DNA of 64,000 bases, taken from the NCBI GenBank assembly GCA_020796225.1, contig CM036775.1:1443001-1507000 (forward strand), in the 5' to 3' direction. Numbering within the stretch: the stretch's first letter is position 1; each line of letters starts with the position of its first letter. Shown in pieces: positions 32,601 to 42,963 of the stretch. The stretch comes from Arion vulgaris. Its lineage: Eukaryota > Mollusca > Gastropoda > Stylommatophora > Arionidae. The position numbers were made by a program, and so were the translations under genes. A model generated the notes under the pieces. That model made no database searches, was not told where the DNA came from, and was given only the letters and a program-made list of their open reading frames with translations.

Positions 32601-34188
32601 AAGCTGACAAAATTCATTAGAAAGATAACAAAAATAAAATTCCTACAAAATTTTTCACCATCTTCAAACTTACATAGGGGACCCCCGCCGATGCTATGTT
32701 CGTGCACTGTCGCTGAGATATTCCTGTGTAAGAAAGTGATCAAAGTACACATGGTTATTCACTGAAGTGCAATGATGATGGTCCTATCAATCAATTAATG
32801 AGCTAGAAGCCATTCTCTTTAAAATGCTCCATGATGGACATCAATTGAGCACTAGCACAAATCAATAAGCACTAGCCATAGGAAGGAAAGGCTGAAAGAG
32901 AATACTAAAAGATAGTACAACCTGAACCTCTGGAAACGGGGTGTGTCATTGATGGCAGAGATAGCAGGATAAATCAAGGATCGTATGCAAATTATAGAGA
33001 TTGCACAAATGACAATCTGAACAATTGTGATGGCATCACTCCTATCAACTATAGCAAGAGAGGAACAAAGACATGCCTACAAGGTTTCTACGGCGAACTG
33101 GACAAGACTGCAGTTTCATACTGGTAATAGTATTAGTTTAGATGGGGGTCTCAATGGCAAAGTGGTTAAGCTGTTTGCCTGTCGTTTTGAAGGTTGTGGA
33201 TTCTAATCCCGGCCGACACACAAGTGCAATTTTTTTCATGAGATTTCTAGGATTGTTGCAGGAGCTATAGAATTTGTGTTTTGTGCAATGGTCTCGGCAG
33301 ATGGCATACCATCTCTGCCGACAAGGGACAGAGCCATATGGAGAACCTGGTGCAATGAAGTCAAATCCTTCGCCTTTGGAATAAGCTTTAGATAGCATGT
33401 CAATTTTATAATAACAGATCTACTATATTCTAAAGAAACATCATACCTGCGTATATTGCTGGTTGACTCACATCAATGATATCTATATACTGTCCAAATA
33501 TTCCCCCAGTGCTTATTGCTTTTGTAGCAACAAACTTTCTGAATGTTTTGAATTTATTCCATGTAACAATGTCCCAAAATAGGTGCAGAAGTCCTAGACA
33601 CCAAAGGTGCCATGGAAGTCGGTTAAATACAATTTTAACATATTTCAGAGTGAAGAAGTTTATCAAGAAATGTCGCTTTGTTAACTGGTCTTGCTTTTGG
33701 TTGTAGACATCGTCGTCAATTGTAGTGCCACTGGTTCCATCGTCTAGTTTTTTCTTCAATTCTTTGTATTTATAGTGATTTGATTTCGTCAGATGCTCAT
33801 GTTGTCTTGGAGTAGATGTATCTTTCTCTGGGATGAGCTCATACTTCACAGACTGTCCTGGGCTATACTTATCCTCTGGGAGTACTACTTTATAAAGAGC
33901 ATACTCTTTATCTAAGAGACGATGTCCGTCTGTGACCATATATTCATCTTTAGATCTGAAGTCTATTATACAGTTTATGCCCAGCTTACGAAATTCTTCT
34001 AAATCGTTTACAGTAACCCGATCAGGTTTTGATGACCTGTAAAGTGCAGCAGAACTAACAAGTTTTGATGTAGCAGCTGATGAATTTGCTCGCTTGCACA
34101 ACAATCGTAAATTTGGAATACTTTCTATTTTTGGTACTGGATTGACACTTTCTTCTAATCTTGATGCCATTTTGTGGTCTTCAGCCAT
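26646..34188 (-). CDS. Atypical protein-tyrosine phosphatase (Y_phosphatase3-like), 4 exons, 373 aa
   Basis: Exons, in transcript order: 34188-33447, 32314-32166, 31368-31244 and 26751-26646. Donors GCAG/GTATGA, CACG/GTATGT and ACAG/GTTTGG and acceptors TTTCAG, ACATAG and TCTCTAG join in frame. Exon 1 has the family's N-terminal signature ALYRSSKPDRV (48-58) and INCIIDFRSKDEY (71-83). A lysine-rich insert (131-170) and a hydrophobic stretch (WHLWCLGLLHLFWDIV, 193-208) that could touch a membrane follow. Exon 2 supplies the P-loop NCAFGKDRTG: Cys264 nucleophile and Arg270 intact, but Asn263 where PTPs usually have His. Exon 3 (EGLQPIKSQMYKDIVEKHYL) and exon 4 (ENYMVSIGFSEEDQ, ending DHRFHK) complete the helical C-terminus. 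The family includes bacterial and animal phosphatases acting on phosphotyrosine or possibly phosphoinositides; the substrate is unknown here. Intron 3 (4.5 kb) holds a piggyBac, SINEs and a LINE. It shares a 169-bp promoter gap with the KCTD-like gene. Confidence 0.85.
26832..27272 (-). mobile_element. SINE-A copy in phosphatase intron 3
   Basis: The reversed tail (CGTTATCATTACACTTCAGT), body, and a head CTCTAAGCCATAGAGATCTC at 27250-27269 on the + strand. It has the same orientation as the host gene. Confidence 0.75.
27285..28055 (-). mobile_element. LINE-eta pieces: RNase H end joined to an RT thumb segment
   Basis: On the - strand 27960-27640 encodes the RNase H end (SERTDRLAGSVTISGGQPMD) and the family C-terminus (LCTCQKCNEYTPN). 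Below it, 27624-27290 encodes RT sequence, LSFLGVKFGQNLCFMNHVEH and VKANKGLVSMRIMLAADIEQ. RT should precede RNase H, so the order is reversed. This means two insertions or a rearranged copy. Confidence 0.65.
28085..28332 (+). mobile_element. SINE-B copy in phosphatase intron 3
   Basis: GTGGTGCCGGGCCCGCAAGG head, ATAGTACCACTGCGACCTAC, and the 3' end GGAGCGTTCGAAGAATGAG. Confidence 0.75.
29243..29384. repeat. Near-perfect palindrome, 69-bp arms with 4-bp loop
   Basis: The left arm 29243-29311 and right arm 29316-29384 are reverse complements with one visible mismatch (GTGTCTGC against GCAGGCAC), around the loop GTCA. The left arm is piggyBac coding sequence, so this is an inverted duplication of it. 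Confidence 0.95.
29395..30576 (+). mobile_element. Tigger/pogo transposon, internally deleted
   Basis: TA duplication at 29393-29394 and 30577-30578. Inverted ends CAGTAGAACC / GGTTCTACTG extend imperfectly (TTATCTCG versus TTATGTCG). The internal frame from 29826 encodes the CENP-B-type helix-turn-helix, MSGGVKRKLENQSIEKKYEI to QHGIPANTISGWKKKADVIK. After a frameshift near 30060 comes the second HTH, VNGPLLMEKVDILAAKLG and SQG-stop-LDRFKKRHNIVFKA. The DDE catalytic domain is absent. It is nested in the piggyBac. Confidence 0.9.
31535..31834 (-). mobile_element. LINE-zeta 3' fragment with 25-bp repeats
   Basis: 31540-31686 holds about five units of TTTTGTCTCACAGTGTCAGG plus ATAAG (25 bp), which is the LINE-zeta 3' UTR in tandem. 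31687-31830 continues as the reversed C-terminal coding region (TGTGCTTCATAAACAGTGTC, CCTCTGTTATCTCTAAGGTT). It lies in phosphatase intron 2. Confidence 0.8.
31835..32080 (-). mobile_element. SINE-B copy in phosphatase intron 2
   Basis: Reversed SINE-B: CTTCTTCAAACGCTCCATAT, CCTACAAGTAGGCCAGCACA, TTTTTATTTACTAGGGCATC, ending CCTGGCACCACACAAGCG. Confidence 0.75.
32375..32800 (+). mobile_element. SINE-A copy in phosphatase intron 1
   Basis: Head TCTTTGTGGCATACAGGTTA, then body, ending CCTATCAATCAATTAATG. It is diverged from the other copies. Confidence 0.7.
33136..33400 (+). mobile_element. SINE-F copy in phosphatase intron 1
   Basis: Box A TGGCAAAGTGGTTAAG, box B-like GGATTCTAATCC, then GTGCAATTTTTTTCATGAGA and TAGGATTGTTGCAGGAGC. 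It looks like a tRNA for its first 73 nt, but the shared body with 13985-14227 makes it a SINE. 32801-33135 is unassigned. Confidence 0.6.
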
Positions 34189-34357
34189 TGGTCAGTAGAA
34201 TGTATCTACGGGTAAGGGGAGACTACTTTCAATAAACAAACCCAGGAGTCTGCAGATTGACTGCAGTAATCAACCATCAATTTGTTTCTCAGCATCTAAC
34301 CTCCTCAACCTTTCCTACACATAATCTTTTAATTTTTCACACTTTAGTGTATACACA
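34189..34357. promoter_or_regulatory. Bidirectional promoter interval (phosphatase / KCTD-like)
   Basis: Only 169 bp separate the two divergent start codons. No classical TATA box is clear. CTGCAGATTGACTGCAGT and the acceptor-like TTTTTCACACTTTAG at 34336-34350 are visible, the latter allowing a 5' UTR intron for the KCTD-like gene. The promoter assignment is inferred from position only. Confidence 0.55.
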
Positions 34358-37300
34358 ATGGACGGAAAAGCTGTTAGTGACGAGGAATCTGATTCGGTGG
34401 AAGAAATTATTACAGTTCGTCAACTTCCAACTCCTCGGTTGTTAACATTTCAGCATCTGCATAGTACCTGGGCAGGAAGACCGCAGGATATCTCAAATAA
34501 CAGCAGTACTAATGTTCCAGGAAATGTACGAGACGCGCCAATGGTAAATTACACATAGCCGGGCAAGTTTACGTTGACATAATAACAATAGTCATATAGC
34601 TTTACAAATGGTAAATGTTTTGACATAACATCAGTTCTCCATTGGTCTACGTATGTGTACTGTGTACTTACTAACTTACTTACTATCATACTCATTTACT
34701 TATTATTCATATCTGCTCCTAGTGGACATATGGCCACTTTTGTAAGTTTATGGTTGTTTCTTTATGCCTTCTTAGGATAGCATTCTTCAGTTCCTCGAGA
34801 AGACTCTGTATCCAGGTCTGTTTGGATGTTTCGTTTTCCATTCGGGTTCCAGTCAAGTGCTTACATGACTGTGTGACTGTGATGTGACTGTGTGTTCATC
34901 TGTTATGATCTTTGTTTTCTATTTGTGAGTGGAGGGATGTATGGAGACTTTAAAATGTTGCAAAAAGCAAGCAAGGTGTGCACACTATGTAACCTGTTAG
35001 TGCAGTGTTTCCCAACCTTTTTTGTGCCATACCCCACCAAAGCCTTTAAAAATGTGTATGCCTCCTTTCTATGTAACATACAAAAATTGTATTTTCCAAA
35101 AATTGAATTGTTCACTGAAGAAACTTAAATGATAAGTTTTAGGAAGAAATCACTAGAAAATTGTTTAGGAAACACAGTAAGTAAATTTTCAAAACATATA
35201 ATGGAGAACTGAAATTCAAGTATGATATCATTTTAATGACATATTTTTCTATATTATTTTAATTATTAGTAACTAATTATTACTTACACTTAGTGGGATT
35301 CTTGCGATTGATGCATGCTGCAAAGAGATTTTATGTTAGGTTTCAATTTAGTTAGCTCAAGTCTCCTCGTTGTGTTACATCCAGACGATTTTTTTTTTTT
35401 TAAAAGTAGAAAGTCAGTTATGGCACTAAGTCCACATTCAGCTAAATATGAAGATGGAAACGGTAATGAGTTTTCTTGCACATTTGTTTGAATTTGTATA
35501 TTTGATTTCTGTTTCCTCACAAAGCCATGCCGTCGCTCCTTTTATATTAAATGAAGTTTTAACTGACTCATCATTTTGCATTTCTATGAGTTCTTCTTGA
35601 TACTGCATATTTGAAATATCAGACAAATCCACTAACATTGACTGCAATCAATTTGTTTCAAATCAGAAAATCTTTCTTTTAAATCAGCCAATAGAATTTT
35701 CAGATGATCGACAATAACAAGTATCAGTATAGCGATATCAGTCACTTTACATTTCTGGAGCCACTGAAACTTTTCAAAATGTTTGTTGCAAATATATTTC
35801 TGACATAATTCAATAAAGGTAATAAAACCAAATATCTTAGCTTTTGCATTAACAAGAGTTTTATTCTTCCTTGAAGGTGGTTATTTAATATATTTTGTTT
35901 TTCAAAGATATCGGCTAGATAACGCACAAATGCTTTACCATCGACCATAAACATATATTTCATTTCAGGTTTGTCGCTTAAAAATCACTAAGAGTATCAA
36001 ATAGTTCCATAAATCTTGTCACGCAGTTTCCTTTCGAGAGCCATCTTACTTCAGTGTGAAGTAAAAGTCTCACATGGTCTGCATTCTCACAAAATAGCTT
36101 GAAAATACGCTCACATTTGGCATTAGCTTTAATAGCATTGATACACATTATAATTAAATTTAGTACTTCATTTAGAACAGGCAAAATATTTTTAGCTACC
36201 AAATTTTCCCTGTGAATAACACAATGCACAAGAAGAATTTCTGGATTCTCATCTTTCAGCAATTTTAAGCAGCCATTTTTCTTGCCCCATCTGCGGCACA
36301 AGATGTTAAATTTTTCATTGGTATAATTTTGACATCTAAGTAATTTTTTTGCTTATTATATACATCTTTGGAGGTGGGGGTGCTTTCTAATGATTTACAG
36401 AACAACATTTCTTCAACAAAATTCCCATTATCAATATATCTTGTGTAAGTTATCAATACTACTTATCAACACTGTCTCTTAAAGTTGATTCATCCATTTG
36501 CACTAAGAATTTTCTTGTTTACAGCTTTTCAACAGGTCGTATTTCAATATCTTCACTCATTTCGTTTATTCTTTTGCTAACAATATTGTTACTGAGTGGC
36601 ATAGCTTTGTCACCTCTTTGTCATCATTTTTCCAGAACCGTTTTAAGAAATTATGATATTGATGTTTTGATTAAATTCTCTCCTATAGTATGTTTTTTCC
36701 CACATTTAGCAATGAGTAAGGAAATTTGATAACTAGCCTCAATAGTACGATTGACAGTTGCAGTATGAGCAGTAAACAGGGACTTTAATGTAGCTCTTTT
36801 ATCAAAATTTGTCTTTAAAGTTTGAAAGTAATTCAAATCTGACATAATATGAGCACTATGTTTCGCCATCAAATGAGCCTCAAGACAACCTCGTTTCATT
36901 GATTCGTTGCTCCAGCATTGTTGGTGTAAAAGACATTAATGTGGAATACATTAATATAAAAATATTTCACATCAGGTGATATACTTTTGAGAAAATTCGA
37001 TTATTGTAGCATGACTATTTGAAGAAAAAAAAACAATAAATCATTAATAATATTTATCCTCATATTTATGTGGACAAATCTGCTCTTCTGAAAAAGTATG
37101 CGGTGTTCTCTTCTAATTAGCTCTGATAAATTCTAACCTCCAATAGTTATATCTTCTACGTGAAGCTCTTTGGTTCTCTTCTGCTTTTCTCGTATAATCT
37201 TGTCTAACAGTCCTGTACTTAAGTTGTTCTGTGTCTAGTTTTCTATTTTTATTCTAGCTACCTCACAAGCTTATCTGTTTTTGGCTCTCTATCTGCTCTA

Positions 37301-39461
37301 TTATTCCCTCTTCTTAAAGTCCATTGTGTATATATATGGGTGAATATTCTATTACTTTACTATTCCAAAACTTTGTTCTCAGGACTGCGATTTCCCACAT
37401 CTGTTATTCTCTTGGAAAAGACTCATTTTGCTTCGACTAACGACATTCTTCTGTCATTGTCTAAAAAAATGTATATCCCAACCACGCCTTCTCAATCTGT
37501 TGCTAAACATGGAAAACAAGATCTCATGACATTCTACTATAATCCGTTTATAAATGCTCCTTCGTTAGCTATACAACTACAAAATGGTACTCTAGGGACA
37601 CCTGTATAATCCATCTGCACAGTGAGTATCCATTACTCTGGTAATCAGACTAATGGTCCATAACTTGTATTTGAGTCAAACCACCTTGATGTTTCTTGGT
37701 TCCTTTTCCCATTGTACCAAACATTCCAAGCCAAATCAAACTTCAAACCTGCTTTCTGTTGTGGAAATATGATACGCGTGGCTCTGTCCAATATTATTAC
37801 ATACTCAAGATTGCACTATATAAACTCATTTTGGCCTTCATGACAAGGTTGGCAAATGACGGACACATTACAGTTTAAAAAAAATACGACTCGATTTTAA
37901 CATAATAACACATCCTTTCCCGCTTTCAAAGCTTTGTTAAAAGGAGGTAAAAAATGTACCTAGATATAAGTATTTTACGCTTATTGAAGATTTTTAAAAC
38001 TTCAGTAAAGTGATTGTGAAGCAACATTCGTTTTTGTAAACAGACATCCAAAAGCCAATATATCGGTTTTGCAACATCATGAACATTAGTTAAACTCCGA
38101 ATGAGTCCATTGCCCCCTTTATTTCTTTCTTTCTCAAATCCTGTATGCCTCACAGCGTCAGGTCAGGAAGAGATTTCTAAAACGGGCCCTAGTATTCGCT
38201 TCGTAGATAGTCTCTTTCGTCCCCTCTGTTATCTCTGAGGTCCATCTTTTGTGTGGCCGGCCTTTTGCTTTGTACCCATTGTATCGGAGCAGCATTGCTC
38301 TTTGGGGTGCACTGTCTGATGGTAATCTGCTTACGTGGCCGAACCATTTAATTTGTTGTTTCTTGATGAAGTCTAGTACTGATGTTGTACCCACTTTTTC
38401 CTGATGTCTTCATTTCTCAACTCCATTGCCCCCTAAACGATGAAAATACCCCTGTGGGCGTGCGCCTCACGTTGGGAAACAGGGTGTTAGTGTGCAGTCC
38501 TTTTTTAGCTTTGCTGAGAACAGAGCATTTGCTCAGTCACAATGGATCAATAAAAACCACTGAATTCCAGAGCCTACTGGACAGATGAAAACAAGGGTAA
38601 GGCTCTGTTTGCACACTATCTAGAGCAGAGGGACCAGAAAGACATTGTAGTTTTGCTTTTGTGAAATATATGAAAAATTTGGCACTTCATAGCAACACAT
38701 TAAATATAAATGACAAGAGTTTATAAATTATTTCCATTCGTTTTTGTTTATTCCCCAGCCATACAACCAGTCGGCTACATCAGTGTTTCCAGCTATCATT
38801 CCTTTAAACGTTGGTGGCCAGTTGTACATGACTCGTCTATCTACACTTTTGAAATTCTCAGACTCGATGCTGGCAGCTATGTTTAGCGGTCGCCACCAGA
38901 TTGATAAAGACAAAGATGGGAACTTTTTTCTTGACAACAATGGCTCCGTTTTTGGTCACATTTTGGAATATCTTCGATATGGAACAATTCCACATAATGA
39001 AATGGCATACTTAGTTTTTCGAGATGCAAACTATTTTGGACTACATGCTCTTGTGGATAAACTGCAGCTGAAGCCTGAAATAGCTGCCATGGCTGTGAAG
39101 GAAGCCCAGAGAGCACAGTTCCCTGATTATGCTTTAGTCAAGGAGGATGTGATCAAAGCTGCAATGTCTAGGGCTACAGTTACTCGTGTTGGCGATGTAT
39201 ATATCCATGCATTCCGAAAAGACTTTAAACCCAAAGTTGCAACATTCAACCCTAAACATGAATGCATTACTGAAAGTGCGCAAGTAACGATCGGACCGTG
39301 GAGGCCCAGCTGATGAAGACACATTTATAAGATGTTTAGAGAATGATTTAATGGAAGATGGGTTTACTCTGAGACCACATGAGGGCAAGAAAAAATGTAA
39401 ATACTACTTTGGACAAAGTTGCCAAAAGTGTATATATAAAATAATCATTTTATTTGACTAG
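34358..39461 (+). CDS. KCTD7/KCTD14-like BTB/POZ protein, 2 exons, frameshift near the end
   Basis: Exon 1 34358-34543 (62 aa, acidic start MDGKAVSDEESDSVEEII) joins in phase 0 (CAATG/GTAAAT, CCCCAG) to exon 2 from 38759. The KCTD-type BTB (T1-like) domain begins at IIPLNVGGQLYMTRLSTL (residues 75-92), followed by LAAMFSGRHQIDKDKDGNFF and HILEYLRYGTIP, close to the KCTD7 pattern. KCTD proteins commonly form pentamers and act as cullin-3 adaptors or modulators of channels or G-protein signalling. The open frame stops at 39311-39313 just after VTIGPW, a motif that in KCTD7 is followed by about 50 more residues. Those are present in another frame (39306-39461: ADEDTFIRCLENDLMEDGF, ending at TAG). 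A one-base indel near 39296-39305 is the simplest explanation; it could be an assembly error or a real truncation. Intron 1 contains a 3.5-kb hAT element. Confidence 0.8.
34685..34885 (-). mobile_element. LINE-epsilon C-terminal scrap
   Basis: On the - strand: VM-stop-ALDWNPNGKRNIQT, the epsilon signature, preceded and followed by decayed sequence. It lies in KCTD-like intron 1. Confidence 0.5.
35003..38484 (-). mobile_element. hAT element with ZBED5/EPM2AIP1-like transposase pseudogene
   Basis: An exact 8-bp target duplication TGTTAGTG flanks it (34995-35002 and 38485-38492). The ends are inverted, CAGTGTTTCCCAAC and GTTGGGAAACAGGG. On the - strand, from about 36930 down to 35120, the transposase reads in order: BED finger remnant SNESMKRGCLEAHLMAKHS, then IEASYQISLLIAKCGKKHTI, MPLSNNIVSKRINEMSEDIE, FVEEMLFCKSLESTPTSKDV, CAADGARKM, VHCVIHRENLVAKNILPVLN and LLLHTEVRWLSKGNCVTRF. 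These match the ZBED5/FAM200/SCAND3 class of hAT transposases. Many stops and frameshifts show it is dead. 36950-38100 is the non-coding or decayed part; an open frame at 37340-37609 there has no recognisable domain. Confidence 0.88.
38119..38421 (-). mobile_element. LINE-zeta 303-bp insertion inside the hAT element
   Basis: Flanked by TCCATTGCCCCCT at 38106-38118 and 38422-38434 (13-bp exact duplication). On the - strand: GTTSVLDFIKKQQIKWFGHV, GYKAKGRPHKRWTSEITEGT, KETIYEANTRARFRNL, 3' UTR, and a GAAAGAAAGAAATAA tail. This clean copy defines the LINE-zeta 3' terminus. Confidence 0.9.
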
Positions 39462-39575
39462 CTTATATCACTCTTGTAAATCTCAAAAATTAATATTTAG
39501 GAGCAAAGGTTGTACCTAGTCTGTTCCTGTCAGGCATGCTGCAAAAGTGAAGAAAAAAAGAAAGAGAAATAGCTA

Positions 39576-39688
39576 GGCCTACTTAATCGTTGATACTGTG
39601 CCATCCCTAACCAGCCTACTTAGCCGTTGATACTGTGCCGTCCCTAACCAGCCTACTTAGCCGTTGATACTGTGCCGTCCCTAACCAC
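39576..39688. repeat. 37-bp tandem repeat, 3 units
   Basis: GCCTACTTAGCCGTTGATAC plus TGTGCCGTCCCTAACCA, three units just downstream of the KCTD-like gene. 39690-39940 shows no gene. Confidence 0.9.
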
Positions 39689-39939
39689 ACGAGCCTTACT
39701 CTTGACTCCAGAAGTGCTTGTACTTTAGATTCCCAAGTAAATGATCAGGTTCTCATGTAGTTCTCATGTAGTTCAACTATATGCATGCTGATATAATCTT
39801 TTTTGGGTGCCAAGTTGGTTTTGAACTTTGTAATTTCCACGGCACATGGCCACTAGATCAGAGTGTGTTGTCAACTTTTCTATCGACAACCTCTCTTCTA
39901 ATTATGATGTTCAACTATTTCAGTTTGCAGATTGTCAGT

Positions 39940-40380
39940 ATTTCAGTTCCGCTTTGGAATATCTTCATTGCACTCCGGACATGTCCATAGGGGCTCCGAT
40001 CTCCTTTGCAATATCTCCAACAGCGTCCAGCGACTGATCGTACCAGTTTGATTTATGAACCTACTCATATACCTGTTGTGCTCTTCTTGTCTTGCTATGC
40101 CAATCTTCAACCCCAGCAATCTATTAGCTGATGTGGATTGTTTTAGATGAAAATCTTCTTTGTGACCACACTCTATGAAGGTGTTCAAAATGTCAGCTCT
40201 ATCCATTGACTTGCCCCTTGATATGGTGGCAGAGCCAGCCAGCCTGTCTGCTCTGTCATTGCCAACGACACCCATGTGCCCGGAACAAAGACAAGTGTAA
40301 TTCTGTCAATTGTTGACACTTGTAGTAATTCAGTTCATTGTCTGCACACCGAACCAGCCTCCACCTTTCAGATTGTCAGT
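39940..40380 (-). mobile_element. LINE-eta RNase H and C-terminus
   Basis: On the - strand an open frame of about 110 codons encodes GVVGNDRADRLAGSATISRG (end of RNase H), FHLKQSTSANRLLGLKIGIA and LWTCPECNEDIPKRN. This is the cleanest LINE-eta C-terminus in the window. Confidence 0.8.
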
Positions 40381-40394
40381 ACTTATGATGCTTT

Positions 40395-40830
40395 ATTTAA
40401 ACAAATGTGAAATCAGTGCTGCTGTATCGCTCGGAAACATGGAGGACAACAAAAGAAACCACCAGAAAACTACAGACCTTCGTAAATGGATGTTTACGTA
40501 GAATAGAGATACTGAGATGGTATGATAAGATTACGAACAATAAAAAGAACTAAGCAGATACCAATGGAAAAAGAGCTAAGGAAGAGATGCTGCTGATGAA
40601 TATTACACACATTGAGAAGACCAACCTGAAGCATTGCAAGACAGGCACTGTTTTGGAACACGTATAGAAAGGGTAGTAGGGGAAGACCTAGAAATACCTG
40701 GAGAGCTGAAGGCTGATATTAAAAGAATAGGAAAGAAGTAGAAAGCATGGCAAGAAAGAGGAAGAGGTTTGTTGAAGAGCTGTGCTCGTAGAGTTTAAAG
40801 GTGAAGAAGAAAATGACCATACAACTGTTA
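40395..40830 (+). mobile_element. LINE-epsilon-like C-terminal fragment
   Basis: VLLYRSETWRTTKETTRKLQ (frame-disrupted), then LQTFVNGCLRRILR, KADIKRIGKK and GLLKSCAR with AAGGTGAAGAAGAAAATG at the 3' end, shared with 60580-60605. Confidence 0.65.
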
Positions 40831-41096
40831 CCTGTTACTTTTTCTAATCCATGTTTTTTTCTTCTAATTTGGCATATGATGAGATCTGAATAATAATATT
40901 ATGATGTTATTGTTTCTGCTGTTATTTGTATCTCTGTGATTATTCATTAACATGCAGTTGTGTTTGTCTGACCATGACTTCTCCCAGTAACATAAGGCTG
41001 TGACGCTCATTCGGAAAATTATAAATTCTTGTTGATGTGGGCTGACTTTTATATATGTTTGATTACAAAAAACACACACACAAAAAACTGTCATAC

Positions 41097-41316
41097 TGCT
41101 TGTAATACCGCTTTTTAGGCTGTGTAGAACAGGAGAGACATGAATCAGTAGAATTTAATGTCCACATGGCTAGTGCAGTTGCCGCAAGACTGTTCAGGTT
41201 AGGATGTTTTCTTTATGCCCTCTACAGGAAAATACTCCTTGGCCTTACCGTGGATTGAACCTGTGTCTCCCATATGGGAGCCATGCTCTAATCCATTTGA
41301 CCAGATGCTCCACTTG
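41097..41316 (-). mobile_element. SINE-D copy
   Basis: Reversed: TAATACCGCTTTTTAGGCTG, TGGCTAGTGCAGTTGCCGCA, TTACCGTGGATTGAACCTGT (box B reversed) and CCATTTGACCAGATGCTCCA. Confidence 0.75.
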
Positions 41317-41364
41317 TATGTTTGATAGAGCGCTGTAAAGCTTTATTGCAATTTTACACAATTC

Positions 41365-42700
41365 TATGAATCTGTGATTATTTATTGATAAAAAGTGTTA
41401 ATAATACTGATGTAAATTCCTGTTGATGTTCCGTTGACTTTTATATACGTTTAATAGAACATTGTAAGCTTTAGTGTAATTTTACTCAATTCTATGTCTG
41501 TGATTATTATTTTTTTATCATCACACTGCTACCGGGCTGTTGCCCAGTGTCGTCACACTGCTACCGGGCTGTTGCCCAGTGTCGTCACATTGCTACCGGG
41601 TTGTTTGCCCAGTGTCGTTACACTGCTACTGGGTTGTTGCCCAGTGTCGTCACACTGCTACTGGGCTGTTGCCCAGTGTCGTCACATTGCTACCGGGCTG
41701 TTGCCCAGTGTTGTGGTTTTCTGTTTTTGTCTTGCGCCGCTCTAGTGGCTTGAGGGATAGTTATTTTTGCTTTTTGACAGGATTCTGCTATTCCATCTAA
41801 CCATTTTTTTCTTGGTCTTCCTCTCGCCTTCTTTCCCGATGTTCTGTTGTTGACTGGGAAGTTTGGATGCATTCTTATTAAGTAGCCAAACTACTTCATT
41901 CTTTGTTTCTCAATGTAATTCAAACAAGGTTCTGTTCCAACTTTCTTTCTTATGCTGTTTTATTGACTCTAGTCTTTTCTGGTGTTGTTGGTAACTTTTC
42001 GCAGGCAGCGCATTTCACATGTAGTTATTTTTGTGACTGCGCTTTGCTCATTGTCCATGTTCGGCTCTGGTAACACAAAGTAGCTATGAAAATGCTGTTT
42101 ATCATCTGTTGTTTAGCTGTCAGTGAAATGTTTGGGTGCCTTAACAATGTTAGGTTACAGCATTTGCTTTTTTCACTCTAGCCTCTATCTCTCTAGTCTT
42201 CGATCTTCTGTGAATATGCTTCCTAAGTATTTGAGTTCTTTCACTTGGTTTATTTTAGTGCCATTTACATGGTTGTTTAGTTTATTATGTTTTCTTCCAA
42301 TATTGATTATTTCAGTTTTAGTGTTATTGATCTTTACGTCATGATTTATACAATTTTGGTTCAGGGTGTCAATATTTTGTTATAGATCGTGTTCATTTTG
42401 GTGTATCAGGCATTGATCATCCACAAAAAGCAGTTCATTTATTTCATCTGTAATTATTTATGGATGAAAAGTGTTAATAATATTGTTGTAAATTCCTGTT
42501 GATGTGGGCTGACTTTTAAATATGTTTCATAGAAAATTATAGGCTTTATTGTAATTTAATATATTTCTATGTGTTCGATAATTCTATGTGTTCGATAATT
42601 CTATGTGTTCGATATTTCTATGTGTTTGTGATTATTTGTTGATGAAAAGTGTTAATAATACTGATATTCCTGAATGTTAAATTTAATTTATGACATAATA
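41365..42700. repeat. AT-rich direct repeats flanking a LINE-beta
   Basis: AAAAGTGTTAATAATACTGA and TAAATTCCTGTTGATG recur at 41390-41440, 42468-42505 and 42643-42665, with related sequence at 41020-41060. The LINE-beta at 41516-42450 lies between two copies. CTATGTGTTCGATAATT repeats three times at 42560-42620. Confidence 0.6.
41518..42450 (-). mobile_element. LINE-beta RT fragment with 6 tail repeats
   Basis: On the - strand, from 42450 down: ELLFVDDQCLIHQ (catalytic VDD), KYLGSIFTED, ITTCEMRCLRKVTNNTRKD, KQRMK-stop-FGYLIRMHPN, RGRPRKKWLDGIAESCQKAK, then at 41718-41518 about six 32-bp tail units (CACTGCTACCGGGCTGTTGC). Frame lesions inactivate it. 42700-42960 shows no feature. Confidence 0.8.
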
Positions 42701-42963
42701 TAAACTCATTTTAGCCAGGTTGTCTTGTTTTTCAAATGAATTTGTCTTCATCTAACAATACTGCGATGCAAGTCACATGATGTGAGTGATCTGATTGTCA
42801 AGAATTTCATCTTCAGCTAAACTGTGTTATGGATACACAGGAGCTGTGTTTTTTTACATATCATTTTTGGGCACGGTTTTTTTGGTTGTTTTTTTACATA
42901 TCTGCAGTTTTGCTTTAAACTTTTTTCATCTTTGTAAATACGTCCATTAAAAAGATCTGTTTA

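Noticed and set aside
33136..33210. Possible tRNA gene
   Set aside because: Tail sequence is shared with 13985-14227 and box B is mutated (GGATTCTAATCC); it is a SINE head. The same applies to heads at 1608, 11400, 18811 and 53265.
37340..37609. 89-codon open frame
   Set aside because: It lies inside the hAT element, has no recognisable domain and no splice partners.
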